A stretch of 64,000 nt of DNA from JAUREX01 sp964472135 (GCA_964472135.1 CAYYJB010000001.1:62001-126000); one strand, 5' to 3'; shown: positions 22,331 through 31,976, counted from the first letter of the stretch. Numbers and translations are program-made. The notes: a model not told the origin generated them from the sequence alone.

Positions 22331-24730
22331 TCAGGCGTCTCCCGCACCGCCCTCCGCACTTCCTCGCGCGGCCGCGATCGCCCGCAGGACCCGCGCAGGC
22401 GTCATCGGCATCTGTGCCAGATGCGCGCCGAGCGGGCGCAGCGCATCGTTCACGGCGTTCAGCACCGCCGCCGGCGCCCCTGCCGTCCCGGCCTCGCCCG
22501 CCCCCTTGGCACCAAGCGCCGAGCTGCGCGTCGGCGTGACGACATGCGCGATGTGGATGTCGGGCATCTCGGCCGCCATGGGCACGAGATAGTCGGCCAG
22601 GCTCGCGTTCAGAAGCTGCCCGGCCTCGTCATAGAGGCATTCCTCAAAGAGGGCGGCGCCGATCCCCTGCACGACCCCGCCCCGGATCTGTTCGTCGACC
22701 AGAAGCGGGTTGAGGATCGTGCCCACATCCTCGACCACCCAGACATCAAGCAGGCGGATGAACCCCGTCTCGGCATCGACTTCGACATGGGCCGCCATCG
22801 CGCCATTCGAATAGACGAAGGGCTGGTCGGTGACGCGATAGTGCCGTGTCGCCACGAGTTCGGGCGCAAGCCCCGGCGGCAATTCGTTGCCCCGGTAATA
22901 GACCATCCGCGCCAGATCCTGCAGCGACAGGCGCGCCGCCCCGGTCGCGTCGGCGACATGGCCATCGCGCAGCGCGAGGCGCTCGGGCGGGGTTTGCAGG
23001 ATCGTGCCCGCGACCTCCAGGATCTGCCCGGCCAAGGCGCGCGCGGCCTGCAGCACCGCCTCGCCCCCGATCCCCGCCCCGCGCGAAGCCCATGTCCCGC
23101 CGCCGTGGGGGGCGGTCATCGTGTCGCCCGTGCTGACGGCGATGCGCCCTGCAGGCACCGAGAGCACCTCGGCCGCGATCTGCGCCAGCACCGTGTCGGT
23201 GCCCTGTCCCTGCTCGGTGACCGAGGCCGCAAGGTGGATGTCGCCGCCGGGATTGAGCCGCACCGTCGCGCCGTCCTGCGCCGCGATGGGCGCCCCGCCG
23301 ACGCCATAGAACATCGGCGACGGGTTCGTGATCTCGACCATCATCGCAAGGCCCACGCCGCGCAGGACGCCGCGCGCGCGCGCCTCGGCCTGCTCGGCCC
23401 TCAGCCGGTCATAGCCCATCAGCCGGCGCAACTCCGCAAGGCAGCGCTCGTGGCTGAGGTCGGCAAAGCGCAGGCCCTGCGGCGAGGTTGCCGGATAGCT
23501 GTCGTCGCGCCGGATGTTGAGGGCACGCAGCACCGCCGGGTCGCGCCCCGTCCGTGCCGCAAGATCGTCGATCAGCGCCTCCATCACCGCCATCGCGACG
23601 GGGTGGCCCACGGCCCGATACTGGCACATCGGCGCCTTGTTGAGGAACGCGATCCTGAGCCGCGCGCGATAGGCGGGCAGATCGTAGGGCGCGCCGATCA
23701 GGTTCACGACCTGGTTGCCCTCGATCCCCGAGGATCGCGGATAGACCGAATAGGGGCCGATCCCGGTCAGATCGTCGATCTCGACCGCGGTCAGGCGGCC
23801 GTCCGCGTCGACTGCGGCGCGCGCGCGCAGGGTGTGGGCGCGCGCGTGGATGTCCGAGGCGAAGCTCTCGAAGCGGTCGGCCACGAACTTGACCGGACGG
23901 CCCAGCCGGCGCGCGGCGACCGCGCAGGCGATCTCGTCGCCATAGGTGTGGATCTTGATCCCGAAGGATCCGCCCACATCCTCGGAGATGACCCGCACCT
24001 GCTCTTCGTTCAGGCCGAGGTGGCGGGCAAGGACGGCCTGCATCATGTGCGGCACCTGCCCCGAATAGTGCAGGGTCAGCCGGCCGTCGCCCGCGTCCCA
24101 GTCATAGAGGCAACTGCGCGGTTCGAGCGTGACGCCCGTGTGGCGGGCGAAATCGAAGTGCCGCTCGGCCACGGCGGCGGCCGTGGCGAAGGCGCCATCG
24201 ACATCGCCGACCTCGATCCGCCGCTCGAGGCAGAGGTTCGAGCCGAGCGCGGGATGGATCGCCGCCGCCCCGGGCGCAAGCGCCGCCTCGGGGTCCGTGA
24301 CGGGGTCGAGCGGGTCGAGATCGGCCTCGATCAGGGCGACGGCGTCCTCGGCCTCGGCGCGGCTGCGGGCAAGCACGATGGCGAGCGGCTCACCCTGCCA
24401 ATGCGTCGTGCCATGCGCGAGCGCGGGCTGCGGCGCCGAGCGCATCCCCGCAAGGTGGGTGAGGACCCCCACGAAGGGCGCGACCTCTGCCGCGATCTCG
24501 GCCCCGTCCCATACCGCCACCACGCCCGCCGCCGCCCGTGCCGCCGCAAGGTCGATGCCGCGGATGCGCGCATGTGCGTAGGGTGAGCGCAGAAAGGCCG
24601 CATGCACCATCCGCGGGGGCGTGCGATCATCGACAAAGCGCCCGCGTCCGATCAGCAACCGCCGCGCGTTGGGCCGCGCCAGCGCGGCCCCGATCCCGCC
24701 CGCCGGCCTGTCGAACCGCCCCAGCGTCAT
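22331..24730 (-). CDS. Molybdenum hydroxylase large subunit (CoxL/xanthine dehydrogenase family)
   Basis: The 799-residue protein begins RLLIGRGRFVDDRTPPRMVHAAFLRSPYAHARI, the usual entry to aldehyde-oxidase/xanthine-dehydrogenase Moco domains. Further landmarks are QYRAVGHP (Moco/substrate region, where CO dehydrogenase has an AYRxxG motif), a Gln-rich EQGQGTDTVLAQ loop and GAKGAGEAG near the end with the catalytic Glu. It lacks the CO dehydrogenase active-site Cys signature, so another hydroxylation is expected, perhaps of an N-heterocycle or aldehyde. Start 24730 overlaps the Fe-S subunit by four bases. The frame is open upstream to 25072, without homology. Confidence 0.93.
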   Translation of the reverse strand: MTLGRFDRPAGGIGAALARPNARRLLIGRGRFVDDRTPPRMVHAAFLRSPYAHARIRGIDLAAARAAAGVVAVWDGAEIAAEVAPFVGVLTHLAGMRSAPQPALAHGTTHWQGEPLAIVLARSRAEAEDAVALIEADLDPLDPVTDPEAALAPGAAAIHPALGSNLCLERRIEVGDVDGAFATAAAVAERHFDFARHTGVTLEPRSCLYDWDAGDGRLTLHYSGQVPHMMQAVLARHLGLNEEQVRVISEDVGGSFGIKIHTYGDEIACAVAARRLGRPVKFVADRFESFASDIHARAHTLRARAAVDADGRLTAVEIDDLTGIGPYSVYPRSSGIEGNQVVNLIGAPYDLPAYRARLRIAFLNKAPMCQYRAVGHPVAMAVMEALIDDLAARTGRDPAVLRALNIRRDDSYPATSPQGLRFADLSHERCLAELRRLMGYDRLRAEQAEARARGVLRGVGLAMMVEITNPSPMFYGVGGAPIAAQDGATVRLNPGGDIHLAASVTEQGQGTDTVLAQIAAEVLSVPAGRIAVSTGDTMTAPHGGGTWASRGAGIGGEAVLQAARALAGQILEVAGTILQTPPERLALRDGHVADATGAARLSLQDLARMVYYRGNELPPGLAPELVATRHYRVTDQPFVYSNGAMAAHVEVDAETGFIRLLDVWVVEDVGTILNPLLVDEQIRGGVVQGIGAALFEECLYDEAGQLLNASLADYLVPMAAEMPDIHIAHVVTPTRSSALGAKGAGEAGTAGAPAAVLNAVNDALRPLGAHLAQMPMTPARVLRAIAAARGSAEGGAGDA

Positions 24731-25200
24731 GGCGCGCCCCCTCGGGCGGTGCCCGCCACCTCGGCCACGGCATCGACGATTGCCTGATAGCCCGTGCAGC
24801 GGCAATAATTGCCCGACAGCCAGTCGCGGATGGCCGCGCGGTCGGGTCCGCCCCCGAGGGCGATCCATTCCGCCGCCGTCAGCAGCATCCCCGGCGTGCA
24901 AAACCCGCATTGGAGCGCGTTGCGCCGGTGAAAGGCATCCTGCAGGGCGGCGATTTCGCCCGTGGCCGAGACGCCCTCGATCGTCTCGACGCGCGCCCCC
25001 TCGGCCTGCACCGCGAGCGTCAGGCAGGCGCGCACGATGGCGCCGTTCAGGCGCACCGTGCAGGCCCCGCACACCCCGTGCTCGCAGCCCACATGCGTCC
25101 CCGTCAGGCCGAGGGTCTGGCGCAGGAAATCCGCCAGATGCTGCCGCGGTTCCACATCGGCCGTCACCGCCTCGCCGTTGACGATCAGCGAAACCCTCAT
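24727..25200 (-). CDS. Molybdenum hydroxylase [2Fe-2S] subunit (CoxS-like)
   Basis: The 157-residue protein has the two-cluster arrangement of the family: a plant-type ferredoxin cluster (GCEHGVCGACTVRLNGAIVRAC) in the first half and an alpha-helical cluster (CGFCTPGML...GNYCRCTGY) in the second. It passes electrons from Moco to the FAD subunit. The start 25200 (MRVSLIVNGEAV) overlaps the FAD gene by four bases and its end overlaps the large-subunit gene by four bases. Confidence 0.95.
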   Translation of the reverse strand: MRVSLIVNGEAVTADVEPRQHLADFLRQTLGLTGTHVGCEHGVCGACTVRLNGAIVRACLTLAVQAEGARVETIEGVSATGEIAALQDAFHRRNALQCGFCTPGMLLTAAEWIALGGGPDRAAIRDWLSGNYCRCTGYQAIVDAVAEVAGTARGGAP

Positions 25201-26036
25201 TCCGTCAATCCCGCCTGAACGAGCGCGCGCCGCAGCACCACGCGCGCGATCTGCGCGCGCGTGGCGGCGTCGGTCGCGTGATCCGAGGCCACCTCGATGC
25301 CGGCAAGGGCCGTGTGGGCGATTTCGGCCGCCGTCGCCCCCGTGGCAAGGGCCGCTTCGGCCGCGCCGTCGCGCCGCGGCCCGTCGCCCACGCCGAACCA
25401 CACGATGCGCGGCGCCGCCGCCCAGCACACCGCGACCCCGGCCAGCGCGTAATCGCCCCGGCGGCGGGCCAACTCGCCGAAGGCCCAGCGGGCCGCGGGC
25501 GCGGCAATCGGCACCTCGATGTGGGTCAGCAATTCGTCCTCGGCGCGCAGCGTCTCGTAATAGCCACGAAAGAAGCCGTCCGCCTCGACCACCCTCGCCC
25601 CTTTCGGCCCGAGCAGGTGCAGCCGCGCCCCGAGCGCCACCGCCACCGCCGGCATCTCGGCCGCGGGATCGGCATTGCAGATCGACCCGCCGATGGTGCC
25701 GCGGTTGCGGATCGCGGCATGGGCGACGAAGGTCGCGGCATGGGCCAGGATCGGCGCGTGCCGCGCGATGAGCGGATCGCGCTCTATCATCGCATGGGTC
25801 GTGAGCGCGCCGATCCGCAGCCACCCGCCGTCTTGCGTGACGCCCCGCAACGACGCGATCGGCCCGATGTCGATCAGGGTCGCGGGCTGGTCCAGCCGGA
25901 AGGCCAGCGCGGGCAGAAGGCTCTGGCCCCCGGCGATGAAGCGTGCCCCGCCCACTGCCTCCCGCGCCTCGGCAAGCAGCCGCACCGCCTCTGCCGCGTC
26001 GGTCGCGCGCAGATAGCTGAAGGGGGCGAATTTCAT
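25197..26036 (-). CDS. Molybdenum hydroxylase FAD-binding subunit (CoxM-like)
   Basis: This 279-residue protein is a CO-dehydrogenase-type flavoprotein: KFAPFSYLRATDAAEAVRLLAEA, FIAGGQSLLPALAFRL (FAD pyrophosphate), AHAAIRNRGTIGGSICNADPAAEMPAVAVAL (second FAD motif) and a C-terminal domain. It completes the M-S-L heterotrimer in the order M, S, L. The start codon at 26036 is followed upstream by 126 bases shared with the divergent carboxymuconolactone-decarboxylase-like gene. Confidence 0.93.
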   Translation of the reverse strand: MKFAPFSYLRATDAAEAVRLLAEAREAVGGARFIAGGQSLLPALAFRLDQPATLIDIGPIASLRGVTQDGGWLRIGALTTHAMIERDPLIARHAPILAHAATFVAHAAIRNRGTIGGSICNADPAAEMPAVAVALGARLHLLGPKGARVVEADGFFRGYYETLRAEDELLTHIEVPIAAPAARWAFGELARRRGDYALAGVAVCWAAAPRIVWFGVGDGPRRDGAAEAALATGATAAEIAHTALAGIEVASDHATDAATRAQIARVVLRRALVQAGLTE

Positions 26037-26162
26037 GACGCGGGCCTTTGCATGCGCGCAACCTTCTGCACCCGCGCGAAAAACGCAAGCCGTCCGTGGC
26101 ATTGCCCAGCCGCGCGATCCGCGCGATACCGCGCGCGTACTCACCCCGCGAGAGGAACCGCC

Positions 26163-26729
26163 ATGACAGATGCTGCCGCCCGCCCCCCCTATATCCCGCT
26201 CGCGCAGATGACGCCCGAGCAGCGCGCCGCGCATGACGCCATCGTGGCAGGGCCGCGCGGGTCGGTGCCGGGGCCCCTGCGCGTCTGGCTCGTCAACCCG
26301 CCCCTGGCCGAGGCCGCGCAGCGCCTCGGGGCCTATTGCCGCTATGGATCGCACCTGCCGCCGCGCCTGTCGGAGCTCGCGATCCTCATCACCGGGGCCT
26401 TCTGGCGCTCGGGCTACGAATGGGTCGAGCATCTGCCGATCGCGCTGCGCGCGGGCGTCGATCCCGCTGTGGCCGAGGCAATCCGTACCGGCGCCACGCC
26501 CGTCTTCGCCGCCGAGGACGAGGCCGCGCTCCATGCCTTCGCGCAGGAATTGCTGCGCACCCGACGCGTGTCGGACGCCACCTATGCCGGCGCGGTCCGG
26601 GCACTCGGGCGAGAGGGGGTCGTCGATCTGGTGGGCATCCTCGGCTATTACACGCTCATCTCTCTCACGATCAACGCCTTCGAGGTGCCGCTTCAGGATG
26701 GCGCGTCCGAGCCCTTCCCCGAGGGCTGA
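26163..26729 (+). CDS. Carboxymuconolactone decarboxylase-family protein
   Basis: The 188-residue protein has the helical CMD/AhpD-like pattern: GPLRVWLVNPPLAEAAQRLG, then LPPRLSELAILITGAFWRSGYEWVEHLPIALRAG. The E-W-x-x-H element is present, but the CxxC of AhpD peroxidases is not, so a thiol peroxidase role is unlikely. A good ribosome site (GAGAGGA) precedes ATG 26163. It is divergent from the molybdenum hydroxylase operon. Family members decarboxylate carboxymuconolactone or have unknown functions in aromatic operons. Confidence 0.86.
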   Translation: MTDAAARPPYIPLAQMTPEQRAAHDAIVAGPRGSVPGPLRVWLVNPPLAEAAQRLGAYCRYGSHLPPRLSELAILITGAFWRSGYEWVEHLPIALRAGVDPAVAEAIRTGATPVFAAEDEAALHAFAQELLRTRRVSDATYAGAVRALGREGVVDLVGILGYYTLISLTINAFEVPLQDGASEPFPEG

Positions 26730-26819
26730 ACCGCGCCCGGCTGCTGACTTCCGCGACTGCGCCGCTATCATCCTGATGCCGATTCGCCGTCTTGGTCGTC
26801 AAATGCGGGAGCCGCCGAA

Positions 26820-28466
26820 ATGAAATTGCGACCGTTGCCCGGCCAAGGGCGCCGCGACGCCGCCCGGCCGCGCGGCCTGCCGGCGATGGCGGCGCTTCTG
26901 CCGCTCGCGGCCTGCGGCGGCGCCGCGACCCCGGGCCGCGACGGCAGCGCGCCCGCGACCTCGGGCCTGCCCGCAGGCTACGCGCCTCCGCCCTCGGCCT
27001 ATGTTCCACCGGCGTCGGCCGATCCGGACGCGTTTCTTCTGCTGCCCGAATACATCAATCCCTACTGGGTGCAGGCGCTCGGCAACGCCGATCACGACTG
27101 GCTTTCGGAGTTCTACGATTCCTTCGACGACGTCGTGGCCTTCACCTTTCCGCAGACGATGCCCGATTATCTTGCCGGAGACGACACCGTTGGATGGGCG
27201 CCCGCCTCGTCGGCCGTGCGGGCGGCGTTCCGGGCCGTCGTTGCAGACCTCGGACAGATGTTCGATGTCACCTTCACCGAAACAGATGACCCGAACGGTT
27301 TCAATGTCATCGCGATATCTCAGAACGATCAGGAAGGGCTTGCGGGCTATGCCTATTTCCCGCTCCCGGGCCTTTACATCGGATCGGACATCCTGATTTC
27401 GAACGAGATGGACGCCCCCGCCCGCAGCGGACCGACCACCAACGACGATTACGAGGTACTCATCCACGAACTCGGTCACGCGCTCGGCCTCAAGCATCCG
27501 TTCGAGGCCGACGGCGAGGCATCGGTCATCCTGCCCGAGGCCGAGGACAACACGCGCTGGACGGCGATGACCTACACTCTGGAGCCCGGCTATTACGACG
27601 GGGGGTTCAGGGATCTCGACCTCATGGCGCTTGCAGGGATCTTCGGCGTCAATCCGGGCTGGCGGGCGGGCGACGACACCTATGCCTTTTCCGCGGGTGG
27701 GGGTGTCTTCGTGCTGGACGGTGGAGGGGTCGACACGATCAGCGCCGCGGGCCGGTCGGAGAGCGCGATGATCGACCTGCGGCCCGGCATGCACAGCCAT
27801 CTTGGCCCCCGCGCCGACCTCATCACGGCGCCATGGCAGTTGACCGTCTCGGCCGGAAGCGGGATCGAGAACGCGACAGGTGGCGCGGGCGACGACCATC
27901 TGGTGGGCAACGCGCTTGCGAACCTCCTGATGGGCGGCGAGGGACGCGACCAGATCTTCGCGGGCGAAGGCGCCGATCGGGTCCGGGGCGGTCGGGGTGA
28001 CGATGTGATCGATCTCTCGGAAGCCGCGCCCGGCGCGGACACGGTCGTGTTCGAGACCGATCCGGCGACGAACGGGGCAGATACGATCCATGGCTTCGTG
28101 CTGGGGCAGGGGGGCGACGTGGTCGAATTCGTGCCGCTTGCGGGTGCGGAGCTGCTTGCGGTCGTGGCGGCGGCGCGCGTTCCGGCCGCGAATGTGGGGG
28201 GCATGATCCTGCGTCTGGTTGACGATGGCCTCGTCAACGCCGATGCGCTGCGGGATGCGCTGTCAACGGGCGGCGATTTCGCCGCGTTGCACATCACCGA
28301 GGGGGCCGAGGCGCTGGTGCTGACCGCCCGCTCGCAGCAGACGGGCGCCGATCAGCATCTCTTTCACGTTGCCGCGACGGGTGCGGCGCTGATCGTCAGC
28401 GCGATGGCGACGTTTTCGGGCAACGCACTCGATATCGACGCCTGGCACGGGACAAATTTCGCCTGA
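26820..28466 (+). CDS. M10-type zinc metalloprotease with RTX-like repeats and a lipobox
   Basis: The protein (548 residues) has a zincin site HELGHALGLKHP (His216, Glu217, His220, His226) and a Met-turn TAM at about residue 250, as in serralysin-type M10B peptidases. A short block of glycine-rich GGxGxD-type repeats (about 354-397) can bind Ca2+. Serralysins usually lack an N-terminal signal and leave by type I secretion, but here the N-terminus has Arg-rich residues, a 12-residue hydrophobic stretch and LAAC (Cys32), a plausible lipoprotein cleavage site, then a Pro/Ala-rich linker. No type I secretion genes lie nearby. It may be a surface lipoprotein protease. The convergent AEC gene follows. 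Confidence 0.85.
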   Translation: MKLRPLPGQGRRDAARPRGLPAMAALLPLAACGGAATPGRDGSAPATSGLPAGYAPPPSAYVPPASADPDAFLLLPEYINPYWVQALGNADHDWLSEFYDSFDDVVAFTFPQTMPDYLAGDDTVGWAPASSAVRAAFRAVVADLGQMFDVTFTETDDPNGFNVIAISQNDQEGLAGYAYFPLPGLYIGSDILISNEMDAPARSGPTTNDDYEVLIHELGHALGLKHPFEADGEASVILPEAEDNTRWTAMTYTLEPGYYDGGFRDLDLMALAGIFGVNPGWRAGDDTYAFSAGGGVFVLDGGGVDTISAAGRSESAMIDLRPGMHSHLGPRADLITAPWQLTVSAGSGIENATGGAGDDHLVGNALANLLMGGEGRDQIFAGEGADRVRGGRGDDVIDLSEAAPGADTVVFETDPATNGADTIHGFVLGQGGDVVEFVPLAGAELLAVVAAARVPAANVGGMILRLVDDGLVNADALRDALSTGGDFAALHITEGAEALVLTARSQQTGADQHLFHVAATGAALIVSAMATFSGNALDIDAWHGTNFA

Positions 28467-28478
28467 GCGATCAGCCCC

Positions 28479-29360
28479 TCAGATCAGCACCGCGATCAGC
28501 ACCGGCAGGGTCGCGAGCGCGATCAGCGTCGAGGCGATGACAAGGCCGGCGACCACATCGGCGTCGGCGCCGAACTTCTGCGCGAGCAGGTAGGACGTCA
28601 CCGCGACCGGCATCGCGATCTGGAGCACGAGCACCGCCGAGGCGACCGCGCCAAGGCCGAAAAGCCGCGCCACCCCGACCCCGATCACGAGGCAGATGAC
28701 AAGCCGCGCCGCCGAGAGGGCTGCCGCCGGGCCGAACTGTCGCGTCCCGAGCCGCGCCATCGCGACCCCGAGCGTGAAGAGCATCAGCGGGATCGCCGGC
28801 TGCCCTACGAGGTCGAGCGTGTTCTCGATCCACGCGGGCGGTCGCCAGCCGAGCACCAGCGCCGCCATGCCGCCGATGCTTGCCCAAAGCACCGGCTCGC
28901 GCAGGTGGCGCGTCGGATCTCTGCCGCCCGCCACCGCCCAGACGCCGACGGTGAAATTCAACAGGATCATCACCGCAAAGACGACGACCGCGAGGCCGAG
29001 CCCCTCCGTCCCGAAGGCAAAGAGCGCGAGCGGCAGCCCGAGGTTGCCGGTATTTCCGAAGACGAGCGGCGCGAGGTAGGTCGAGCGTTCGAGCCCCATC
29101 CAGCGCACCAGCGCCCAGATCACGCACCAGAGCGCCCCGTAGGCCGCGCCCGCTGCGAGCGCGATCTGCGAGAGCGCCTCGGGCGAGAGCGCGCTTTGCG
29201 TCAGCGCGACGAACACGAGCGCCGGCAGGCAGACGGACATCATCAGCCGGGTGATGAAGTCGACCGGAAACTCGAACCCCCGACGCGCCCAGACATAGCC
29301 CGACGCCGCGATCAGGACGACCGGCGCGGTAACCTCGAAGACCTGCGCCAACGCCTCCAT
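28479..29360 (-). CDS. AEC-family (auxin efflux carrier-like) transporter
   Basis: This 293-residue membrane protein has about ten hydrophobic segments split by a cytoplasmic loop, and characteristic AEC stretches: RLMMSVCLPALVFVAL early, and GNTGNLGLPLALFAFGTEGLGL mid-way (the conserved N-G-LP block). Members export small organic acids or malonate. Start 29360 (MEALAQVF) is chosen because the upstream open frame is Arg/Pro-rich shadow sequence. The substrate is not evident. Confidence 0.88.
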   Translation of the reverse strand: MEALAQVFEVTAPVVLIAASGYVWARRGFEFPVDFITRLMMSVCLPALVFVALTQSALSPEALSQIALAAGAAYGALWCVIWALVRWMGLERSTYLAPLVFGNTGNLGLPLALFAFGTEGLGLAVVVFAVMILLNFTVGVWAVAGGRDPTRHLREPVLWASIGGMAALVLGWRPPAWIENTLDLVGQPAIPLMLFTLGVAMARLGTRQFGPAAALSAARLVICLVIGVGVARLFGLGAVASAVLVLQIAMPVAVTSYLLAQKFGADADVVAGLVIASTLIALATLPVLIAVLI

Positions 29361-29493
29361 CCCGCCCCCTCGATGCCGCCCGACCGCCCATAGGCCGCGC
29401 CGATCGGCCCCGCAAGGCCGCGCTGGGCGGTGGACCTCAACAACGCCAGAGGATAAGGCCGGGATCGTGGCCCGCCACTGGCAGGGGGGCCTG

Positions 29494-31188
29494 ATGGGGT
29501 CGATGAGGTTGATGGGGCTGAGGCGCTTCTGGGCGTGGATGGGGTGGGGCGCGCTTCTGCTCGGCCTCGCGCTCCTGTTGCTGCCGGGGCAGGCGAGCCT
29601 GCCCGTCATCGATCAGGACGAGGCGCGCTTCGTGCAGGCGAGCCGGCAGATGGTCGAGGATGGCGCGCTGGTCGACATCCGCTTTCAGGGCGAGCCGCGC
29701 TACAAGAAACCGGTCGGCATCTACTGGATCCAGGGCGTCGCGGCGCGTCTGGCCGGTTTCGGGGCAGAGGCGCCGCTGTGGGTCTGGCGCCTGCCGTCCC
29801 TGATCGCGGCCGCCGCGGCGATCGGCCTGACGGCCGCCCTCGGCGCGGCGCTGTTCGGCGCGCAGGCCGGTGCGGCGGGCGCGGCGCTCTTTGGTGCCGC
29901 CTTCGTCCTCTCGGGTGAGGCGCGCATTGCCAAGACGGATGCGGTGCTGCTCTCGCTCATCCTCGTGATGCTGCTGGTGCTGGCGCGGCTGGCGCGGCCG
30001 GGGCGCGGCTGGCAGGCCGGCGCGATGCAGACGGGCGTGCGCACGGGGGCCGCCCTGCCGGGGCGCTGGGCGCCCTGGGCCTTCTGGATGGCGTTCGGGG
30101 GGGCGGTTCTGGTCAAGGGGCCGATCGGGCCGCTCGCGGTCGGGCTGACGGCGCTCGGTCATGGCGCGCTCATGCGGGATTTCCGCTGGCTGCGCCCCCT
30201 TGGCGCGCCGCTGCCGATCGCGGCCGCCTTCCTCATGGTGCTGCCTTGGCTGGTCGGCATCACCATTGTCGGCGGCGTTGCATTCTGGCGCGAGGCGGTA
30301 CTGGGCGATCTGCTCTCGAAGGTCGCGTCGGGGCAGGAGGGCAAGGGCGCCCCGCCCGGCACCCACCTGCTGCTCATGTGGTTCGCCTTCTGGCCGGGGG
30401 TGGCGCTGTTGCCGCTCGCCTGCGCCGGGCTATGGGCTCGGCGTGGCGAGGCGCAGGTGCGCTTTGCCGTGGCGGCGATCGTTCCCTTCTGGCTCCTGTT
30501 CGAGGCGGTGCCGACGAAACTGCTGCACTACACGCTGCCCGCATGGCCGGCGCTCGCGATCCTTGTTGCCGCGGGCCTTCTGGGGCGGCGGCAGGTGCCC
30601 GGGGTCGCGGCGCGGATCGGGGTGGCGCTGGCGGCGGCGAGCATGCCCGCGGTGGCGGTGGCCTTGGTGGCGTTCCAGTTGCGCTGGGGCACACCGGCGG
30701 GGGCGATCGCGCTCGTGCTCGGCGCGGTTCTCGCGGCATTCGCGGGCGTGGCACTCGCGCTCGGGCTGCTCGGCCGCGGCCGCATGACCGGCGCGATCGC
30801 CGCGCTGGCGCTCGGCGGCGCGATCTTCAACGCGGGCTTCCTGTCAGGCGTCGCCCGCACCCCCTATCTCTGGCCGACCGAGGGCGCGGCCGGGCTTGCC
30901 GCCGCTGTGGCCGGGGCGCGCGGCTGCGGCCGGCCGTTCCTTGTGGGCTGGGGCTATTCCGAGCCGTCGGTCGTCTGGGTGGGCGGGCGCGACACGCCGC
31001 TGATTGCCGCCGATGCAGCACTTCCCGCCGCTCTCGTCGCAGAACCCTGCGCGGTGGTGCTGCGCGACGTCGACCTCGTGCGCATCGAGGCCCCCGGCTG
31101 GCAGGTCGTCGGCCGCGTCGAGGGGTTGGCGATCGGGGCGGGACGGATCGCGCGGCTCGACCTCCTCCAGCCGGTCGCGCCACCATGA
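29494..31188 (+). CDS. ArnT-like membrane glycosyltransferase (GT39/PMT-type)
   Basis: The 564-residue protein has many membrane segments with the first periplasmic loop motif DQDEARFVQASRQM (acidic catalytic residue region of ArnT/PMT enzymes) followed by PRYKKPVGIYWIQ. These enzymes move a sugar from an undecaprenyl-phosphate carrier to lipid A or other acceptors outside the inner membrane. The earliest start in frame is GTG 29467; ATG 29494 has a purine-rich region before it. Its stop overlaps the start of a PAP2 phosphatase gene by four bases. Confidence 0.88.
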   Translation: MGSMRLMGLRRFWAWMGWGALLLGLALLLLPGQASLPVIDQDEARFVQASRQMVEDGALVDIRFQGEPRYKKPVGIYWIQGVAARLAGFGAEAPLWVWRLPSLIAAAAAIGLTAALGAALFGAQAGAAGAALFGAAFVLSGEARIAKTDAVLLSLILVMLLVLARLARPGRGWQAGAMQTGVRTGAALPGRWAPWAFWMAFGGAVLVKGPIGPLAVGLTALGHGALMRDFRWLRPLGAPLPIAAAFLMVLPWLVGITIVGGVAFWREAVLGDLLSKVASGQEGKGAPPGTHLLLMWFAFWPGVALLPLACAGLWARRGEAQVRFAVAAIVPFWLLFEAVPTKLLHYTLPAWPALAILVAAGLLGRRQVPGVAARIGVALAAASMPAVAVALVAFQLRWGTPAGAIALVLGAVLAAFAGVALALGLLGRGRMTGAIAALALGGAIFNAGFLSGVARTPYLWPTEGAAGLAAAVAGARGCGRPFLVGWGYSEPSVVWVGGRDTPLIAADAALPAALVAEPCAVVLRDVDLVRIEAPGWQVVGRVEGLAIGAGRIARLDLLQPVAPP

Positions 31189-31907
31189 GGGCTGGGGGAG
31201 CAGCGTACGTTGTGTTGCTGGGCGGGCTGATCGCCCTCGCCCTGCTGGCCGACGCCCGCCTGTTCGAGGTGGTGCGCGCCCATGCGGCCGAGTGGCGCGC
31301 GGTCTTTGTCGTCGTGACCGAGATCGGCAATTCGGCCTGGTCGGGACTGGGCGCGCTGACGGGAGTCCTGCTCTGCGCGCTTGCGCTGCGCCGCGCGGTC
31401 GGCAGCCAGGCGCGCGCCCTGCACCAGTTGCAAGGTGCGGCGTGGTTTCTGTTCGTCGCGGTCGCGATGGGCGGGATCAGCGTCTGGATCGTCAAGAACA
31501 TGATCGGCCGCAGCCGGCCCGGCACCTTCGATCCGCCCGACCCCTTCGCCTTCGCCCCCTTTTCCTTCGAGGCGGCTTTTGCCAGCTTCCCCTCGGGCCA
31601 TTCGACGACCGCGCTGACGGTGGCGGCGGTGCTGGGGTTCGTCGTGCCGCGGGCATGGGCGGTGCTGATCGCGATCGGCTGTGCGGCGGCAGCGAGTCGC
31701 GTGGTGGTGGGGGCGCATTGGGTGTCGGATGTGCTGGCGGGCGGGGGCTATGGCGTGGCGGCGGCGCATCTGACGCGGGCGTGGTTTGCGGCGCGCGGAC
31801 GGGTCATCCGCCGCCCTCGGCCCGACGGGCGCGCCCGCCCCATCCTATCGGCCGCAATCTGGCGCCGGGCCCTGCGGGGCAACGCCCGGCGCCCGCGCGC
31901 CCGGTGA
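31185..31907 (+). CDS. PAP2-family membrane phosphatase
   Basis: The protein (240 residues) contains the three-part PAP2 signature: KNMIGRSRP, PSGHS and SRVVVGAHWVSDV, with about six hydrophobic segments. Such enzymes dephosphorylate lipid phosphates, including undecaprenyl pyrophosphate or lipid A. Translational coupling with the ArnT-like gene suggests that it recycles the lipid carrier or prepares the acceptor. The C-terminal tail is Arg/Pro-rich. Confidence 0.92.
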   Translation: MRAGGAAYVVLLGGLIALALLADARLFEVVRAHAAEWRAVFVVVTEIGNSAWSGLGALTGVLLCALALRRAVGSQARALHQLQGAAWFLFVAVAMGGISVWIVKNMIGRSRPGTFDPPDPFAFAPFSFEAAFASFPSGHSTTALTVAAVLGFVVPRAWAVLIAIGCAAAASRVVVGAHWVSDVLAGGGYGVAAAHLTRAWFAARGRVIRRPRPDGRARPILSAAIWRRALRGNARRPRAR

Positions 31908-31976
31908 TCGGCCCCTGTTCCCCGGCCACGCTTTGCGCTATGGCGCGACGACGGATTCAGCGTGTCGGAGGCGAGC

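Noticed and set aside
24727..26771. Longer CoxS- and CoxM-like proteins with extended N-termini
   Set aside because: The extensions do not match the families; starts at 25200 and 26036 give four-base overlaps and normal lengths.
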